From Bugula neritina (Eukaryota; Bryozoa; Gymnolaemata; Cheilostomatida; Bugulidae), in assembly GCA_964035545.1 (NCBI GenBank), contig OZ037765.1:5464198-5528197 (forward strand): DNA of 64,000 bases, given 5' to 3'. The translations under genes were made by a program, and so were the position numbers. Below are positions 26,628-39,000 of this stretch, piece after piece. The notes beneath the pieces were generated by a model. It worked only from the letters and a program-made list of their open reading frames with translations. It ran no database searches and had not been told where the DNA came from. Position 1 is the stretch's first letter. The number at the start of each line of letters is the position of its first letter.

Positions 26628-29600
26628 TCACAGCTTTGATCTTTGCAATATGTCTACCACCAGTTCCACAGCAACATGGGCCGAGCCCCAGCTGTATGCA
26701 ATACCATGCGCACAGTGGCCATAGTTATGAACAATCTACAAAACACCTGGAAGTCATGCTTATCATAGTATAAAAACTGGTCATAACATAAATTTTATAC
26801 ATACATAAATTATTTTTGTACCATTTGTTTAATTATAAACTAAATTTTCACAACAAAATGAAAAAAAGCAAGAATTGCGGAATGATGTAGAAAAATAAAT
26901 AACTTGGTAAAAGGTTTATTTTCTAAATTAATTACTTTATGGCAACCATTACAACACAAGAAAGCTGAATGTTGAAACTACTGTAAATGTGGTCACACTA
27001 TGCATGCAGTGTCAGAAACTTCAAGGAATTAGTCTATTAGTTAGAATTGGCAAAACCATAAATATTATTCTATATCAAATTCTAACAAAGGGCAGATTCA
27101 GTGAAACACCACAAATATTTTTAGAAAATATATAAAACTATATTAAAATAATATTAATAGTGAAAACCAAAGAAAATATTATTATAAAAGCTATTTTCCA
27201 CATTTTCAGATCATTTCTGGCTTAAATAATGTAACTTTATCCATAACTGAAAATAATAGTTTTTTGCACAAACAATTATGATCAAATTGTTTGTTGTTGA
27301 TAAATTCCTTATAACATCAAATATGCATACCCAGTATGTCAGCATTGTATTAATAAGTAAGAAACATTAGGAAATTAAAATTCTGCATCATACAAATGGA
27401 TTTGACTTTTCACCAGTAAATCAGCAAATTTCTAACTTTCTAACACCTACCCATTTGTTGGTACCTTTGTAGCAAACGAGTTCCTCTTCTAGTCTGATGG
27501 CAGGTCGAGATGGTCGAAAGCCCACAACTTCTTCTCTAATACGATCTTCCTACAGTATAAAGAAATTTATGCCACATGTGTAGCCCAGCTTATGAAAAAT
27601 CATGGTCATCATTTATTAATGTATAATGAAAAATACTAAAGAAAATTATATTATTTGCATTGCATAACAGTTTTAAAAAAATTGGTCAAGTTTAAATGAA
27701 ACTCACCACTACATTGAGCCATGGGAAATACTTCCTGCAGTTCTCTATTATAAGGTCATGGTCATTTTGTGAAATCTGGGAATCGGTGCAACCAATCAGC
27801 TTAGTCCCTCCAATCACTGTGTAGTCGGGTCTGAGGGTTGATATTACAACTTATTAAGCCACTTCAACAGATGCTATGACTTAGTAAACAGTATTTCTCA
27901 CAATTAAATTTATTTATATCTTGTTATAAATATAAATTAAAAAGAATTCGCGAATATGATGTAATATAATCATTAAAAACGGTTCAGTATATTTTATAAG
28001 TTAGCTGTAGCCAATAAAAACCAGGTTAAAATAAATCAATGTAGAATAACAAAATAAATATTATATTCTAAAGAATATACGTATAAGTGATTCAGCTACA
28101 CTCGCTAAAAATAAAAATATCTATAATATATATATAACTAAACAAATACATACGTCCAGATATAATATGGCATGCGCTCTGTTCCATTATCAATGTATGC
28201 AAAAGTATTTTTGCCACTAGAGTTGTCTACCCTCATCACTTGGCCTCTGCTAGGTACAATAGAAGGGTCTCCAGTCAATTGTCCAGCCGAAAGGCCTGTG
28301 CAGTTGACTATGATGTCATACTCTTCCCACATCTACATAAGATACAACATACCGTCTCATCTGAGTTAAATAATTTTTTTAAATGTTCAAGAAAATAAAA
28401 TCAAGCTCATAAAAGCATATTTCAGTAAAAGGATAAACTGGAAATTTTTTCCACTTACTTCACAAAAACTTTCTACTCGTCTCTTGATGCGTTTCCCACA
28501 GTTGGAAATGAATCTACAATTAAGTTAGAGCTACATTATAATGAAATGCATGGTACTGGTTGAGATGGAATATTGACAAATGAAAGAAAAGAATTATAGG
28601 CTTGAAAAGCAATACATTCACACCATCACGAAATGGTATTGGCTAAAAGTTTGCAGTTGTTAGAAATGGATGTTTCTGAAACAAAACTGTAATGATATAC
28701 AAATATTTCTAGGGTGACATGTTTAAGAAGGATGTTATCTTGTTGGCAAAATTTCATGCATTTGCATGGCACTTGTTACCTTGCATTCAAATAGAGTCTC
28801 ACTAACAAAGTTAATGAGACACAATTACATAATTTTTGTTCTGTTCAGTTGGTGAGAATATGTCAGTTCGAAAAGCCATCTGATTATTTAGATACTTTTG
28901 AAAATGCAAAATGTGACCAGTTTTAAACATTATTATGGTTTAAAATGTCTGCATTTTTCTCAGTGTAGACTGAACTTACGCTTTTTAAATTAAAAAATAC
29001 TATTACAAACAATTTGAAGGTTCAGGTTTCAACAAATAATCAGAGTATAAAAGTGATGTGTCTTCAACATATTAAACAATTCTTGTTAAATTGGACACTT
29101 AAATAATAAGGAGATGTTGATATAAAATTTTATAGAAAATGTTTACAGAAAATCAGTATGGAAAGGCCGATGCAGAAAGTGTTAGTCATCACAGTGAATG
29201 GTGCGCATAAAAACCAACCTCTTAGCAAGCCAGGGCATGTACTTGTTAGGTGATACAACAAGAGTTGTTAGCAAGTGTCCACTGCACCTATAAAAAACTA
29301 GTTAAAATATAACTCAAATTCAAAGTAAGACTGCTCAGAGCTCTCAAGAAATATCTAGAAAATAGAAAATTATATAGCTCACATCAACTTATTGGGTGGA
29401 ACAACCTTTCTTGAAACAAGCTTATTGATTCAAATCTACTTATGTTTCTAGACTATTAGCCGTCTGTAGTGCTCTCTGCTTATGGAAACCTATTGCATAG
29501 TAGTATGCTGTATACATTATATTTGTTAAACAACATTTGTTGGCAAAGCACTCTGTTCATTCACGTAGTGAGTGTTAATGTTCACAAGCAGCAAGGTGCA

Positions 29601-31778
29601 TGCATTACTATATGTTAATTCAGCAAGAGCTAAGAAAGGTGTAAAAGTGGTGCAGTTAGAAGAAGCCTGAGTTCCCAGATTTCAGCAAGCTTTTGACCTT
29701 AGCATTTTAAACCTGTTTTATCAAAAACCGACATGTATGTAGAAGAGTTGGCCAGCATGCTAAAAGCACTTCTACGCAGCTGTAGTGAATTGTTATATGC
29801 AAAGTTCTTGTACAAGGTAAGATAATTGAAGAAGTACATGGCTACCCCGTCAAAATAACCTAATAAACTTTCTGGAGTACTTATACAGTATACATGGCTG
29901 CTACCAATGACCTATAAGTTTCTCGGAGGTTAGCTAGGTCAAACTGTCATACATGTGCTAGCAGAGTTAGACCCAATTAGATATACAGCAATAAAGTAGC
30001 CGATTCATTAGAGCATGAATGCCAGATTAGAATTGTCAAGAGTTTTCACAGAAAAGGATAGCAGGGAGGAGGGTATTTAGCAAATTGCAAAATCTTCAAT
30101 CTAGTATATGCTGTAGCTGTGCATCACAAAGGTAAAAGCCAAAGCTGTATTAGACCACCACCACATTCTATATTGAAAAAAATTAAGAGCTACAATCATT
30201 ACTTTACCCAGAGTTTAGACATAAGATTCCTAAAGCTATAACAGAGACAAGTACATTAGAGGAACTTTACAATGAGTAGATCAATGAAGAGCAAAGAGAA
30301 ATGGGAAATTTATTGTAGGTCAACATAAACAGCATATGAAAAATTAACTGCATTCTTTTGCATCTATTTTTAAATTATTCCTTTCTTACCCATGAGGAAG
30401 ACTTGGGAATACGCTCAAAATTTCGGACTCGGAAAGTTTCCTGCATTTTTCTAAGAATGTAGCATAAAATGGTTCCTAAAATATCACAAAGGTTTATATT
30501 AACTTCACTCAATTACTCCACTTCTCATAGACTGCAAATACAAGTATAGCTTTGATAATGTTCTACTAGTAAAGTTCTAATTTGATCACAGGCTGGCCTC
30601 ATAGTAGATTTGAACTGCTTGATAATATCAACTGATACATAAGGCATTGTGAGTATTTTTAAAAGAATATGTTTTGGTTCAACAAAAATAATTCCTACTC
30701 ATTTTTATTGCTTGATAGGAGAACCAAGTTGAAAAAAATACTTCATGAATCAAATGTGCTAAGTCGCAGTTATTTACTTTAAAAACTTGACAACTTGAAC
30801 ATTGACGGCCACTTAACAAACACACATGCTTTACACTCAAATGAGAGACAGACTCAAAAAATCACATTAATATAAATACTTACCTCACCAACTAAAGGAT
30901 ATCTGATATGGTACCCTGTCAACTTGTGAACACCCGCCTCCTCAGCATCTTCCGAGTGAAGTATTGACGTGTATTGATTATATGAAAGCAGAACGATATC
31001 TCTATAACGTACATAGGCTAGCAGGTAAGTAGTGAAACTTTATTTACAACTTTCATTGTTAAAATTGTAGGCTCAAAATTTTATGCTAAAACTTTATGAG
31101 CAGTAGTGATTAGATGCCCGAAAATTGTAGAGATATAGTTTTTAAAAATCAAGATAGCCACTAAACTAAAGAGGAGCTCTAGCTCAGATCGAAGGGTGGT
31201 GATGAGCATTGTTACTAAAAAACAAGTTCTACAAACAAAAGTTTTTTACAAAGTGCAAAGGCTACATTATTCTACATGTTCATTATATAGTGGAAGTCAA
31301 GAGCTTGTTATTTTAATTAAATTTAGAACCTTGTAAATCGGTGGTACAAATGTGTTAAAAAACAAGAGGTGAACATTTTTAAAAATTAAAAAAAATTATT
31401 AAGAACTAAATTTTATTAATACTTTCATCATTTAATTTTAAATTATGTAAAGTTTTGATCAATATAAAATCATATTTTTCTTTTAAGTTTTTCAAATTTG
31501 TTCAAGGTATAAACAGTAAGCTAGCTTTAAACTAGCAATAGGTCCACTATTATTAAATATTCTCACTTTCCTACAGCTGACCGTCTACCAGTATAACCAG
31601 ACACAGGTGCAACGTCTTGAGGTCGAAAACAACCGGCAGCAATAGCAGAGGTCGTCTCCTTGCCAAATTTGTCAGCAACAACTGTGATTAAACATCGATG
31701 GCCAAGTACTTCTTGCAAACGAACTGCGCAGCTCAATCCAATGATTCCGGCTCCCAGCACACATACTCTTGGTGACAT
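26628..31778 (-). CDS. DDO: D-aspartate / D-amino-acid oxidase, peroxisomal FAD enzyme (complete, 9 exons, 349 aa)
   Basis: Exons: 31778-31567, 31001-30884, 30475-30390, 29287-29219, 28513-28459, 28332-28154, 27830-27707, 27549-27451, 26735-26628. They total 1050 nt with TGA. The first true ATG in frame is 31778. The family oxidatively deaminates D-amino acids to 2-oxo acids, ammonia and H2O2. Marks are the Rossmann VCVLGAGIIGLS (about 6-17), DKFGKETTSAIAAG, YMPWLAKR, DIIVNCTGL, SRGQVMRV, MPYYIW (substrate tyrosine near 236), GFRPSRP (substrate arginine near 293) and HNYGH near 317-321. The C-terminus is SKL, a type 1 peroxisome signal. I favour DDO over DAO because of DKF..TTS..AAG and a basic Lys near 250 where DDO has the Arg that binds the side-chain carboxylate, but that replacement and an odd GHCAHG motif leave substrate choice open. 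The gene lies divergently from EXOG. Confidence 0.9.
29288..30389 (-). other. DDO intron 3 (1.1 kb)
   Basis: The largest intron of the oxidase gene; no repeat or coding feature was recognised. The other introns longer than 300 bp (30476-30883, 31002-31566, 28514-29218, 27831-28153, 26736-27450) are likewise plain AT-rich sequence. Confidence 0.65.
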
Positions 31779-33099
31779 TATGACAGTCACAGCTAAACTG
31801 TGACTTATCTCTATTGGTGTAACTTATAGCTAAAAGTAGGCAGGTTAGCTAAATATGATATCTTTCTAAATATAATTTAATATGTTTACAAAAACAAAAT
31901 GCATATATTTACACTGCACAAATATAGTGCTGCATAAAACAGTACTGGTTATATTTATACAAAAAATTGCATCAATGATTTATGACAGAAATGACAATTC
32001 TAAGATTACATAGTTATGTACATAATATTATAATTGGTTATTCGCAGAAAAACAACATTTTGATAATATACTAATACTGATTTAAAGTTAAAAAAGTAGA
32101 TTGAAGTTAATTATTAGCTTACCTTTAGAATAAAAGTTATAATAGCTATTGTTGGTCATCAGACTTCACTTTAGGATTTTGAGTAAAGGTGGAAGTTAGT
32201 TTGAATATCTTTGGGCTTTTCTTATTTTTATTTTAATAAAAGTTGATACTAGATGTAGATAAACAATCACCGTAAAACAAATATAGAGTTGAACTTAATC
32301 GCATTCCTCATGGATTCTTCTGGCACTTTAGCTGTATTACTAAATTAAAATTCATCAATAGTTTTATTGAGTAGCAATTTTCCATCAAGAATTTGATTGG
32401 TTATTACTGTAAATTACAATTATATTAAAAATCATAATCCAATTTAAATTACCTTCTTAACAGATAGACACTCAGTCCTACGCTGACTTCACTTTCATAA
32501 TGAGTCAGACACTCATAATCATAATGAGTCTGAAACTACGTCTACAGCCGATCCCTAGGCCTATGATTATGAGTAAATGACTATCACTTTGAGTACGAGT
32601 AAGCTCAAGGTTAAGTTATACTTATAGCAACAGTTTATCTTTTGGAGATCAGCCAGCTGACCTAAAACAACTTATTGAGGCATGTGCAACCCCAAATCCT
32701 TGCCAGAATGCTCGAAGATAAATTATTCTTGCATCATACTCATAGTCTCAGTCTGTGAGTGTGACAGCAACCACGCTGAGCACAATTACCCAATGAAGTG
32801 AAGCTACGGTGGCATTTAACTTTAAGAGCGTTATCACGTGACTTTTGTGATTGTGCTACTGTCAAATCGGAATTATTAGTGCTACAAGCTTGTCACAGCG
32901 TTTCGAATTAAAGTATTTATTTTCACATAACAGCAAAAGATAGCGTCAGCGTGTTATAATAATTAAATTAATAAGCAAATTGTCAGTTCACTGGCACTTG
33001 TAAGTATTTCTTATATAAAAATACAAATAATCGTACTTAATAAATATGGAGTATTTATAATAAATATTTAAGCAATCACAGCATTGTTTACAATTGCTG

Positions 33100-33920
33100 T
33101 AAGTGTAGGTACATCAGTATGAGTATCAGTATCAGTATGAGTATGACACTCCTACTCCTAGTAGTAGTTCTACTTCTACTTCCACTTTGACTTCTAGTTC
33201 TAGAGTTCTACTTCTACTTCTAGTCTTATCAGGTATCACTCATCAGATTCAGCCTCAGTCAATCAGTCAATGTCATACTGAAACTCATACTGATAGTGAT
33301 ACTCTTTGAAAAACTAATACTTATAGTGATAGCCGTTGTTATACTCATAGTCAATGTCATACTGATGCTGATAGTGATACTGATAGTAGTGATAGTGATA
33401 GTCATCATGATCAGGCCATCAGTATGACTATCACTATGATTTAGTATGAGTATCACTAATGAGTAACTTAAACTGTAAGTGAGTATTACTATTACTACTA
33501 GTACTAGTATTAGTATCAGTATGAATATCAATATCAATATTGCTATCGTCTATCAGTATGACTATGAGTATGAATATCACTACAACTAAGTCTAATACTA
33601 ATAGTAATAGACATAGTAACTCACATAGTTATTATTAGTATAGTCTATAAGTATAACTATAAGTATGAGTATGACTCAAAGTCAAAGATGCTCATTCTCA
33701 ATGATTCACAACCTCAATCTGAATCACAATAACAATCGCAATGTGTACCGCAATAAAATTTACATCGATCGAGTATGATTGTGACCGACACTTACTTTCA
33801 CTATCAGACTCAGTATCACTACGACTTAGGTTAAGATTGACTCTGACTATCGTCATCAGTAACACTAACAGTCACTGTTAGTATTACTCATACTGTATAG
33901 ACTAACTCCAAGACAGTCTA
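33100..33920. repeat. Simple-repeat island (AGTATC/GATACT/GAGTAT words)
   Basis: Irregular low-complexity DNA of words such as TCAGTATGAGTATGAC, with GATAGTGATACTGATAG and CTTCTACTTCTAG runs. The open frame read through it on the minus strand (33537-33259) encodes only Ile/Ser/Thr/Leu repeats and is an artefact of the repeat. Confidence 0.7.
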
Positions 33921-35003
33921 AGTCACAGTTACATTTACTGATTTAGTAAGTGGTATTTTATTTCATTTACAATATCGTACTTAGTTTGAAGTTAAAAACT
34001 ATTTTACTTGTTTAGATAATTTATAATAAAAGAAACTAAAAGAAACTATTAAGTTAATCAGTCGTTTTATTGTTATTGATATTCATACAATGATCGTTTT
34101 AATAAATACTATTACTAGAAACATTAATTACTATTCGTGTTATGTTATTCTTTTTTTATTTATCATTGAATCATTACATAACCTTTTTATGATTCACTCA
34201 ATAATTAAAGCTGTTCTTTACATACAAGTTAAATTAATTGTCTTAAAACTGCTTTCCTAAAATTTTAATATTGTTTGAATGAATTTGGTGTCAAATTTTC
34301 AGTCGCATTGCATGTCAAGTTATGTTGCCAAGTTAGTTCGTTAAATTAGTCAATTAGATATGTCAAAGAAACGTGTATAAACAGACTAGTTTTGTTGAAA
34401 TTTCTATGTCCAATTTCAACTGAAACATTTACAGTCTACTTGCTCTACAACCTAAAGTTCAAATGACAAACTATAATGGGCACTAAAAGCATTTATTGAT
34501 TTTCTTAGTAGTGGTTAAAGGCTTGCATTCGGAATTTTCCTGCTTTCACAACCGCAATGAGACAGTTCACTGTCTAGCTAGTAAAATTACTAATGTTACT
34601 GTGCTAATGGCAATCATTATCTTATATATGTCACTTATGTGTGCACACACACACACTACAGGACACACACAGCAGTGTACCCTGAACTTAACATACTTTT
34701 TCAGCTGTCATTTTATAGATCAAAAGTTTTCAAAAAACACCTAACTATTACAAATGAATTAGTATATTAATAACTATTAGCTTTAATTCTACTTAGTTCT
34801 TGTACTTGCTAGATGAAGTTTTATTCAGTAAAAATTTGGAGTATTTTCTTATTTTAATAAAAGATAATGTATATTTATGGCACAATTGAAACTAGGAAAA
34901 CTTTGTAATGGCTTTAGAGTAAAATCTGAACATTTTTCTAAAAAAATAGATAAACCTGATGCAATTTTCTTTGTCATACTAGCCTATAGCATGTATATGG
35001 TTT

Positions 35004-35101
35004 AAATTAATTTTTACCAGCTAGATCAAAATTAGTGACAAGTACTTCAACAGTTAAAATACTTGTCACTAATTTTGACCTAGTTGGTTAAAGTTTAATT
35101 T
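35004..35101. repeat. Inverted repeat, 43-bp arms, 0.9 kb upstream of EXOG
   Basis: Arms 35004-35046 and 35059-35101 share the core CAAAATTAGTGACAAGTA and its complement, with a few mismatches, around a 12-bp centre. The size suits a small fold-back element or a hairpin. Confidence 0.8.
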
Positions 35102-35234
35102 GATATTGAAACTCAGCTAACGTGTAAGTTATCCATGCCACATAATAGCAAAAGTATTAAATCTCTGTATAGAGTTGATTGTATTATCAGTTTAAAGGAA
35201 AGCTTGTACAGACATATCTGTCTGTAATGATAAC

Positions 35235-35273
35235 AGTGAAATGAAAATGAATAATATTCATTTTCATTTCACT
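35235..35273. repeat. Perfect 19-bp-arm palindrome
   Basis: AGTGAAATGAAAATGAATA and its exact complement flank a single central base. Pairing is perfect over the full 39 bp. Confidence 0.85.
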
Positions 35274-36001
35274 TTTTTGTCAAAGAAGATTCATTGCGTC
35301 GAATTATTATTCAAACAAAAGAAAACTGAAAAGAGCAGACAACTGCCATAAGCATCTAAAATCATTAAATAACTGATATGTTGTATTAGTCTGTATAGAT
35401 GATGCTCCTTTAAAGAGAAACACTGCATTTACGGATTGATAGATTAAGAGAACATAACTACTGATCATCAGTAGTCAGTTGATTTTAAAGTTTGATGCTG
35501 TAATAATCGATGAAAGTAAAAGTAAACATGCGGACCACAGTCTGCATATTGAAAATAAAATGAAAGTAAATAGACTTCTAATTGTTTTTTTATATGCTTT
35601 ATTTTCATAAAGGTTTTCGTTGACTATATTCTAATCCATATTCTAAGTGGGGTTACTCTATTCTTTGAAAAAATATAGCATAGGCGTTTGTAATAAAATC
35701 TTTTCTTATTAAAAAGTTTAATTTAATATTATAAACCAGTTGGTATATGACTCATTCTTTATATTCACAGCTGGTTTTATTACATAAGTTGGATAATATA
35801 TGGCAATTTGATTCGAATAACTTTCATGCTAAAATTTCTATTTATTTTTTAATAAGTCCTTGTCTATTTTAAATGAAAATTACTACTCATTTGTACTCTG
35901 AAAATTTGTTGTGACAGGGTTAGTAAAAACACTCAACTTGTTGCTCATAGCAGTGATATATTATTATGATTTTTAGGTTGCGGCGAAGTAAAAACGAACT
36001 T

Positions 36002-39000
36002 ATGGCTACTTCAAACTTTGGAATCTTGGCTAAGGGGTTTATAAGTGGTGCAGTTTTTACAGTTTCAATATCTTACCCATTATATTTGCAGCAAAAACAA
36101 GGGACAGCACCTGTGAAAACTGATGGTACAGTATACAAATTTTTTTTGTTTTATACAATTTTTAAGTCATAGTTACTTGCATTTTGCCTATTAAAATTTG
36201 AAGCTTTGTATTGCTAGCAATATTCTTTTTAAAAATTATTCAGGTGTTGAAATTTCGTTTTAAATCTTGGATAATGTAGCTGTTTTGTCTATTAGAAAAG
36301 CGTGGAACTTACTGATTTCATTTACTTGATGTTTTGTAGACCTTGAAAATGCAAGGTGAGGAAACAAAATTGTCTAAAATTAGTATCAACTAGGTGTTAT
36401 TTATTCTTACATAAAGCATTTATAACACCCTTTTCTCTCCTAAATGTTAGTTTTATTTATTCGTCTGTTTAGTCTAGGCATCAGACCTTTGCTGAGGTTT
36501 TGTATTTGAATTGGGAGTTGTCATCTCATATGTTACAGAATTTCACTATCACTAAATGTTATTCATAATTACTTCTATACTCTGTAATGACCAGCACTGA
36601 TTAACTTGGGTTTCTTGTTTGTGTAAATTGTTGTGAGAACACAAGTTATGAGTTATTTTAGGTGGACAAGCAGCAAGGCTGGATAATGTTTGAAATAGCC
36701 TCAATGTAATTGTAGCCGGACGCCCTTCCTGGTATTGCTAACAACTTTCCTGTGGTTTGATGCACCTGCCTAGGATAACATGTTATACCTACGCCTCTCT
36801 CCGCTACACATCTTAGACTTCATATTTTCTTAACCTCTTTTTAGATGCTCAGTCACCACTGTTTCCTTTTGGTAAACCCACTGATCTTCGGCAAGTAATG
36901 GATTACACTGGGCACACCCTTTGTTATGATGTTGCTAGGAAGCAGCCTTTGTGGGTCTCAGAAATTCTCACTAAGGAGTCACTCAAAGGTGCCATTATTT
37001 GTGACATTCCATATTTCTTTACAGTGTGGTATACCGGTACACCGCATCCAGTTGTCTGGTGAATTAAATAAATGTTTAATTACTGAAGTAAAGTGTGTTT
37101 AGCCTGCATTACGTTTGCTCTCAGATACAAGGCATGCTTACTAGTCTCAACAAACTTCACTTTGGGCAAATTATTTTTAAGCTACGTGATAACTGAATAG
37201 TTTAGCATTTTTCAATGTCATACAACAAAATTGTAAATCGGACTGGTTGGTGAATAAGCTAGCAAAAAATTTGTAAGTTAGGGATGGTGTAATTAGCTCT
37301 CACTTGCGAAAGTCAGGCAGGCTTATCACATACAGAGTGGAATTTCAGGCTGCATTACCTGGCAATTTCAAGCAATATACAATTTCTCGTGCGTGGGAGT
37401 GATTTTGTAGCTAGTGAATTTCAAAAGTTGTTCATTATTGGCTCACTGAGAATTACCAGTGAACTTTTCCGGCATTTTTTTATGTCTTCATTCATAATAC
37501 TTAAAATACTTTAATGTTGCAATGTTTCATATGCCGTGTAACATGGGTGATAGATTCAAGCAGACAGACATTGCCATACACTAGTCAAGTTCAAGATTCT
37601 CAAACATTATCTTCTGCTTATAGTTATGGCTTCAGCAAAGTATGTAGGCAGTCATTAATAACCTTCTTTAATAACCTTCTTTAAATCAACAGGGCTTTTG
37701 ATTAACATAATCATTTACTTTTTTTATAATCTCTTTACAGTCCTATAAATTTAGGTCACTGTTTCACTTTCTTATAATCTTGCTGATATGAATTATGCAG
37801 AACTTACTATAATAGACATCACCAGACATATCCAATACCTATGATGGATTGTGATTTGCTGTTATCTATTCAGTTGCTAGGTTACGAGTGTTTCCTGGGT
37901 ATGATTTCCAATGATTGAATACTGACAAGCTTTATATTATTATACCACCCTGTCTGAAACTGAGCCGCTTATCCTGTGTACAACTTAATGCAGCTGTTAG
38001 ATGACCTAATAAAAAACTATAGATTGTACATCAATGGCAATATCTTTCACTTTCTTAGGCTGTTGACGATGAATGCTTGCTGGTACAAGGAAGCCTGTAA
38101 TGGTACACTAGTAGTTGAAGTTATTAGTTCCTGTGATTGAGGTAGAAGATTGATTGGACAATTATAGGTGCTCCCGACTTCCTGTTTAATAAAGCCACCG
38201 CCTTTCTCCATTCTGTCTTTAGTTTAGCCATTTTTCAGGCAGAGCAAACAGGAAACAGAGCAAGTTTCGAGTCGACGACCAGCTCCCAGAGGGCACGTCA
38301 GCTACTAATGGCGATTATCTCAAGAGTGGCTGGTCGAGGGGTCACATGGCTGCTGCCGGCAACTTCAAGTCTAATCAAGTATGACTCATTTCTTCTATCC
38401 CCCTCCTCCCCCCTTCCCCCCCCTCCCCTCCAACAGCGACTACTCAAACCTCTAACTGCCTGCCAACCTGCATGGTGTTAATAAAATGGGAGAGACTGAA
38501 ATTTCCATATTTTTTTGGGCAATCGGTATGGCAAGGGTTCGACTTTGCAACCAGTCAACATTTTTACATGAACTATTATTTTCAATTAATTCAGGTATAT
38601 TTATAAGTGGAAAAGAATCGATTAAAATTTGTATTACAAATGTGTATAACTAATATGTAGGGATATACAACTATCCAAATGTCTAGTTATATGTACCAAT
38701 AAAGGGATGTATGGCTTTTTTGCCACGTAGCCAAATGAATTCGGAAGTTTTACTGTAACTGGAAACATTGTATTAACGCACATTGCACTATAAACTGCAT
38801 TTAAGGTATCTTAGTCATAAAGTATTTTAATTCTCCTTGCACAACTCTATGGAGTTAGTCATTTTGATTATTATTTCCCCCTCAGTCTTTGAATCATAAT
38901 CACCTGCTAGTAATGAAATAAGTTTTGCCTCTACTAACTAATTAAAAGTTTATTAATAGTCATAATTCCGTACTAAAAACTGGGTGTTGTAATTATTAAG

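Larger units (their letters stand above)
31779..36001. other. Divergent intergenic region between DDO and EXOG (4.2 kb)
   Basis: It must carry the promoters of both flanking genes. Visible contents are a simple-repeat island (33100-33920), a CA run near 34650, a long inverted repeat (35004-35101) and a perfect palindrome (35235-35273). The plus-strand open frame 34496-34744 has no family resemblance. Confidence 0.6.

Noticed and set aside
31779-31790. N-terminal extension of DDO from 31790
   Set aside because: The codon there is GTG. The first in-frame ATG is 31778, four residues before the Rossmann strand begins.
33259-33537. Minus-strand open frame rich in Ile, Ser and Thr
   Set aside because: It is the translation of the AGTATC-type simple-repeat island.
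35966-36001. Upstream in-frame ATG for EXOG
   Set aside because: An acceptor-like TTTTTAG lies between it and the ATG at 36002, and the protein from 36002 aligns with the usual EXOG N-terminus. The longer start is possible but less likely.
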